DNA from: Clostridia bacterium
GTDB taxonomy: Bacteria > Bacillota > Clostridia > Christensenellales > CAG-138
Direction: 5' to 3'
Length of the DNA: 43,364 bases
Assembly (NCBI GenBank): GCA_017545535.1
Contig: JAFWMS010000030.1
Coordinates: 1-43,364 of the forward strand
Part shown: positions 40,683 through 43,364 of the stretch, in pieces
Position numbering within the stretch: position 1 is the first letter of the stretch
Layout: every line of letters begins with the position of its first letter
Notes under the pieces: generated by a model
Told to the model about the DNA's origin: nothing
Seen by the model: only the letters and a program-made list of their open reading frames with translations
Database searches by the model: none
Position numbers and translations under genes: made by a program

Positions 40683-42575
40683 TCAGTTTCCGGCCTTTTT
40701 CAGCCGTTCCTTCTCAAACTGCAGGGTGTAGAGCTGGTAATACCGGCCCCGCTGCTCCAGAAGCTCCCGGTGGTTCCCCTGCTCCACGATCTCCCCCTTG
40801 GAAAGGACCAGGATGTTGTCCGCGTGCTGGATGGTGGACAGCCGGTGGGCCACGATGAGCATGGTGCCGATGTTCATCATCTTTTCCAGGGAATCCTGGA
40901 TGAGGACCTCCGTCTCCGTGTCGATGTTGGCCGTGGCCTCGTCCAGGATCATCACCTCCGGCTTGTGGAGGATGGTCCGGGCGAAGCTCAACAGCTGCCG
41001 CTGGCCGGCGGAGAAGTTGTTCCCCCGCTCCCGAACCGGCTCGTCCAGACCCTTTTCCAGCCGGTCGATGAAGTGGTCCGCGTTCACGTACCGGCAGGCG
41101 GCCATGATCTCCTCGTCGTCCACCCCGTCCATGCCCAGCAGAATGTTGCTGCGGATGGTGCCGGAGAAGAGGAACACGTCCTGAAGCATCTGGCCGAAAT
41201 GGCGGCGGAGGGAAGCGATCTTGATCTTGCGGATGTCGATGCCGTCGATCAGGATCTCCCCCTTCTGGAACTCGTAGTTCCGGCAGATGAGGGACAATAT
41301 GGTGGTCTTGCCGGAGCCGGTGGCGCCCACGAAGGCCACGGTGTCCCGGGGGTTCACGTGGAAGGAGACCCCCTTCAGGACCCATTCCCCGGGGATGTAG
41401 CTGAACCACACGTCCCGAAACTCGATCTCACCCCGCACATGGTCCAGCTCCATGGCGTCCGGGGCGTCCACCAGCTTGGGCTCGATGTCCATGATGGTGA
41501 ACACCTTCTCTGCCGAGGCGAAGGCGGACTGGAGCCAGTTGAACTGCTCGGCCAGGTTCTGGATGGGGTTGAAGAACTTGTTGATGTACATGTAGAAGCT
41601 GACGATGGTGCTGGCCTTCAAGGTCTGGCCCAGGAAGGAACCGCCGTCAAGATACCCCTTGCCCCCCAGGTAGAAGAGGCAGAGGACGGAGCTGATGTAG
41701 AGCACGTACACCAGGGGCCGGAAGATGCCGAAGACCAGGATCTGGTCCCGCTTCGCCTTGCCCAGGGCCAGGCTCTTCTCCCGGAAGTCCCGGAGCTTCT
41801 CCTCCTCCCGGTTGAAGATCTGGGTGATCTTGATGCCGGACAGGTTCTCGGAGAGGTAGGTGTTGATGTCCGTGGTCCGATCCTTCACCCGGCGGTAGGC
41901 CCGGCGGGCGAACTTGCGGAAGATGAGGGTGAACAGGACGATGAAGGGCACGAAGCAGAGGACCATCAGCGTCAGCTCGTAATTGAGGGCGATCATGGCC
42001 GCCAGCACGCCCACGATGACGAACAGGTTCTTCACCAGGTTCACGAGGAGGGAGGTGAACATGAGGGAGATGGCGTTGGTGTCGTTGGTGACCCGGGTGA
42101 CCAGCTTCCCCACGGGGGTGGCGTTCATCTGCTCGTGGGACAGGCTTTCGATGTGGGTGAACAGATCCTCCCGCATGCCGGAGATGATCTTCTGCCCCAC
42201 CTTCTGCAGCACGATGGCCTGCACATAGGTGCACACCATGGACACGATGAGGATCCCCGCGTAGGTGGCCACCAGCCGATAGAGCTCCCTAAGCTCGAAA
42301 TCGTCCTTGATCAGGTCCGTGATCCGGCCGATGATGGTGGGGGAAAGGATGTCGTAGGCGATGCCGAAGAGCATGATGCAGCCCACGAAGAGGAACTGGC
42401 CCCGGTAGGGTTTGGCGTAGCGGAGGAGCCGGCGGATGATCTCGCCGTCCTTCATGTGCCGGTCGAAGCCCATGGACTGCTTCTTGTCCTTGATGGAGGA
42501 ATAGGCCACGATGAGGATCAGGGAGATGAAACCGATGATGCCGCCCGTCAGCAGCAGGGGATAATATTTGTGCAT
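40683..42575 (-). CDS. Heterodimeric ABC exporter, subunit with the canonical Walker B glutamate
   Basis: 630 residues: a transmembrane domain of six helices (plus an extra N-terminal helix at about 5-27) and a C-terminal nucleotide-binding domain. Motifs: Walker A GATGSGKTT, signature FSAGQRQ (degenerate, normally LSGGQ), Walker B VMILDEATANID and switch VAHRLST. This pairs with the partner next to it, whose Walker B ends in Asp. The pattern matches the TM287/288, LmrCD and BmrCD type, with one degenerate ATP site. ATG 42575 has GAGGAGG ahead. Substrates of such pumps are typically drugs, lipids or peptides; none can be named here. Confidence 0.9.
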   Translation of the reverse strand: MHKYYPLLLTGGIIGFISLILIVAYSSIKDKKQSMGFDRHMKDGEIIRRLLRYAKPYRGQFLFVGCIMLFGIAYDILSPTIIGRITDLIKDDFELRELYRLVATYAGILIVSMVCTYVQAIVLQKVGQKIISGMREDLFTHIESLSHEQMNATPVGKLVTRVTNDTNAISLMFTSLLVNLVKNLFVIVGVLAAMIALNYELTLMVLCFVPFIVLFTLIFRKFARRAYRRVKDRTTDINTYLSENLSGIKITQIFNREEEKLRDFREKSLALGKAKRDQILVFGIFRPLVYVLYISSVLCLFYLGGKGYLDGGSFLGQTLKASTIVSFYMYINKFFNPIQNLAEQFNWLQSAFASAEKVFTIMDIEPKLVDAPDAMELDHVRGEIEFRDVWFSYIPGEWVLKGVSFHVNPRDTVAFVGATGSGKTTILSLICRNYEFQKGEILIDGIDIRKIKIASLRRHFGQMLQDVFLFSGTIRSNILLGMDGVDDEEIMAACRYVNADHFIDRLEKGLDEPVRERGNNFSAGQRQLLSFARTILHKPEVMILDEATANIDTETEVLIQDSLEKMMNIGTMLIVAHRLSTIQHADNILVLSKGEIVEQGNHRELLEQRGRYYQLYTLQFEKERLKKAGN

Positions 42576-42588
42576 GACCTTTGCCTCC

Positions 42589-43364
42589 TCATTCCTTCGC
42601 TTCGTCCTCGAGCCGCTGAAGCTCCACCATCCGCTCATAGGCGGGGCAGGTGGAGAGGAGCTCCTCGTGGCTGCCCACGGCCACGATCTTCCCGTCCTCC
42701 ACGAACACGATCTTGTCCAGGCCCTCGATGGTGCTGATCCGGTGGGCGATCAGGATGGTGGTCTTGCCCTGCCGGTTCTCCCGCAGGTTCTGCAAAATGA
42801 CCTTCTCCGTGTCCGTGTCCACGGCGGAGACGGAGTCGTCCAAAATGAGGATGGGCGCGTTCTTCATAAGGGCCCGGGCGATGCTGATGCGCTGCTTCTG
42901 GCCGCCGGACACGGTGACGCCCCGCTCGCCCAGGATGGTCTTGTACCGGTCCTTGAACTCGGACACGTTGCCGTGGACGTCAGCCAGCTTCGCGGCGTTC
43001 TCCACGGCCGTTTGGTCCAGCTCGTCGTAGGCGAAGTTGATATTATTCGCGATGGTGTCCGAGAAGAGGAAGTTGTCCTGGGGCACGTAGGCGCAGCCCT
43101 CCCGGAGGGACCGGATGGAGATATCGTTCACGTCCCTGTCGTCCACGAACAGCGTCCCGTCGGGCACGTTGTAGGTCCGGAGGATCAGATCCACGATGGT
43201 GGTCTTGCCGGAGCCGGTCTTGCCCACGATGCCCACGCTCTCCCCCGGTTCGATGGTGAAGGACACGTGCTCCAGGGCGTCGAACTCCCCGTCCGGGTAG
43301 CGGAAGGTCAGATCGCGGAACTCGATCTTGCCCCGCAGGTTTTCAAGGTCCGTGGCGCCGGGCC
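42589..43364 (-). CDS. Heterodimeric ABC exporter partner subunit (5' end beyond the window)
   Basis: Only the last ~258 codons are present: the nucleotide-binding domain, open to the right edge, with IEFRDLTFRYPDGEFDALEH before the Walker A. The ATG-like codon at 43266 (GTG) is internal and not the start. Motifs: Walker A GKTGSGKTT, signature VSGGQKQR (canonical), Walker B LILDDSVSAVD, where Asp replaces the catalytic Glu, and switch IAHRIST. This is the inactive-site partner of the gene at 40683-42575. The 13-bp gap shows they are in one transcript. Confidence 0.9.
   Translation of the reverse strand, partial: PGATDLENLRGKIEFRDLTFRYPDGEFDALEHVSFTIEPGESVGIVGKTGSGKTTIVDLILRTYNVPDGTLFVDDRDVNDISIRSLREGCAYVPQDNFLFSDTIANNINFAYDELDQTAVENAAKLADVHGNVSEFKDRYKTILGERGVTVSGGQKQRISIARALMKNAPILILDDSVSAVDTDTEKVILQNLRENRQGKTTILIAHRISTIEGLDKIVFVEDGKIVAVGSHEELLSTCPAYERMVELQRLEDEAKE

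Noticed and set aside
1..43364. CRISPR arrays, tRNA or rRNA genes, insertion sequences
   Set aside because: No regularly spaced repeats, no tRNA cloverleaf or rRNA stretch, and no transposase coding sequence was recognised in the window.

Overview
The window reads as chromosomal DNA of a fairly GC-rich Firmicute, most likely an uncultured Clostridia lineage. Evidence: strong GGAGG ribosome sites, GTG/TTG starts, Gram-positive lipoproteins, a YitT protein, a YDG-repeat surface protein, a DUF4860-type protein and a heterodimeric ABC exporter. This placement is an inference from gene content; no rRNA or tRNA gene is visible.

Layout. (1) 1-1475: 3' end of a secreted repeat protein whose C-terminal domain looks like a metallophosphoesterase that has lost its metal ligands. 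(2) 1592-13442: a long one-strand run, probably one operon. It encodes an exported transglutaminase-like protein, a GspF/PilC platform protein, four small single-pass membrane proteins, the PilT retraction ATPase, a BTAD-type regulator, an unknown protein, a diguanylate cyclase, a hybrid histidine kinase and an HD-GYP-type protein. Together they look like a pilus or secretion machine with its own cyclic-di-GMP control genes. (3) 13581-15794: divergent alaX (tRNA-Ala editing) and a yitT-family gene. (4) 15848-16173: a noncoding stretch with a 15-bp-arm hairpin and a cluster of DnaA-box-like 9-mers. (5) 16174-24399: ten minus-strand genes forming an uninterrupted podovirus-like packaging and head module (TerS, TerL, portal, scaffold candidate, N4-gp56 capsid, adaptor, gp10-like protein and small proteins). 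No integrase, lysis, tail-fibre, replication or repressor gene is visible. (6) 24569-28516: a leucine-rich-repeat lipoprotein facing a large membrane-anchored RCC1-repeat/NAGPA-domain protein; their stop codons abut. (7) 28680-29973: a gene remnant, a HAD hydrolase and a glutaredoxin-like protein.

(8) 30157-34603: an Fe3+-type ABC importer (lipoprotein, fused permease, ATPase) plus a PNPOx-like flavoprotein. (9) 34681-36059: an XRE regulator with a DUF4097-like domain, divergent from a small membrane protein across a perfect palindrome. (10) 36156-40511: a YgeY-type M20 hydrolase, an N-acyl-D-amino-acid deacylase and a sodium:solute symporter, together a plausible uptake and catabolic unit. 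(11) 40683-43364: both halves of a heterodimeric ABC exporter, the second cut by the window edge.

The most interesting points are the orphan phage head module beside a DnaA-box cluster, the pilus/c-di-GMP operon with several unusual signalling proteins, the RCC1-NAGPA fusion, and two promoters whose -10 box lies exactly 6 nt before an ATG, predicting leaderless mRNAs. All family assignments are by eye from motifs; no search was run.
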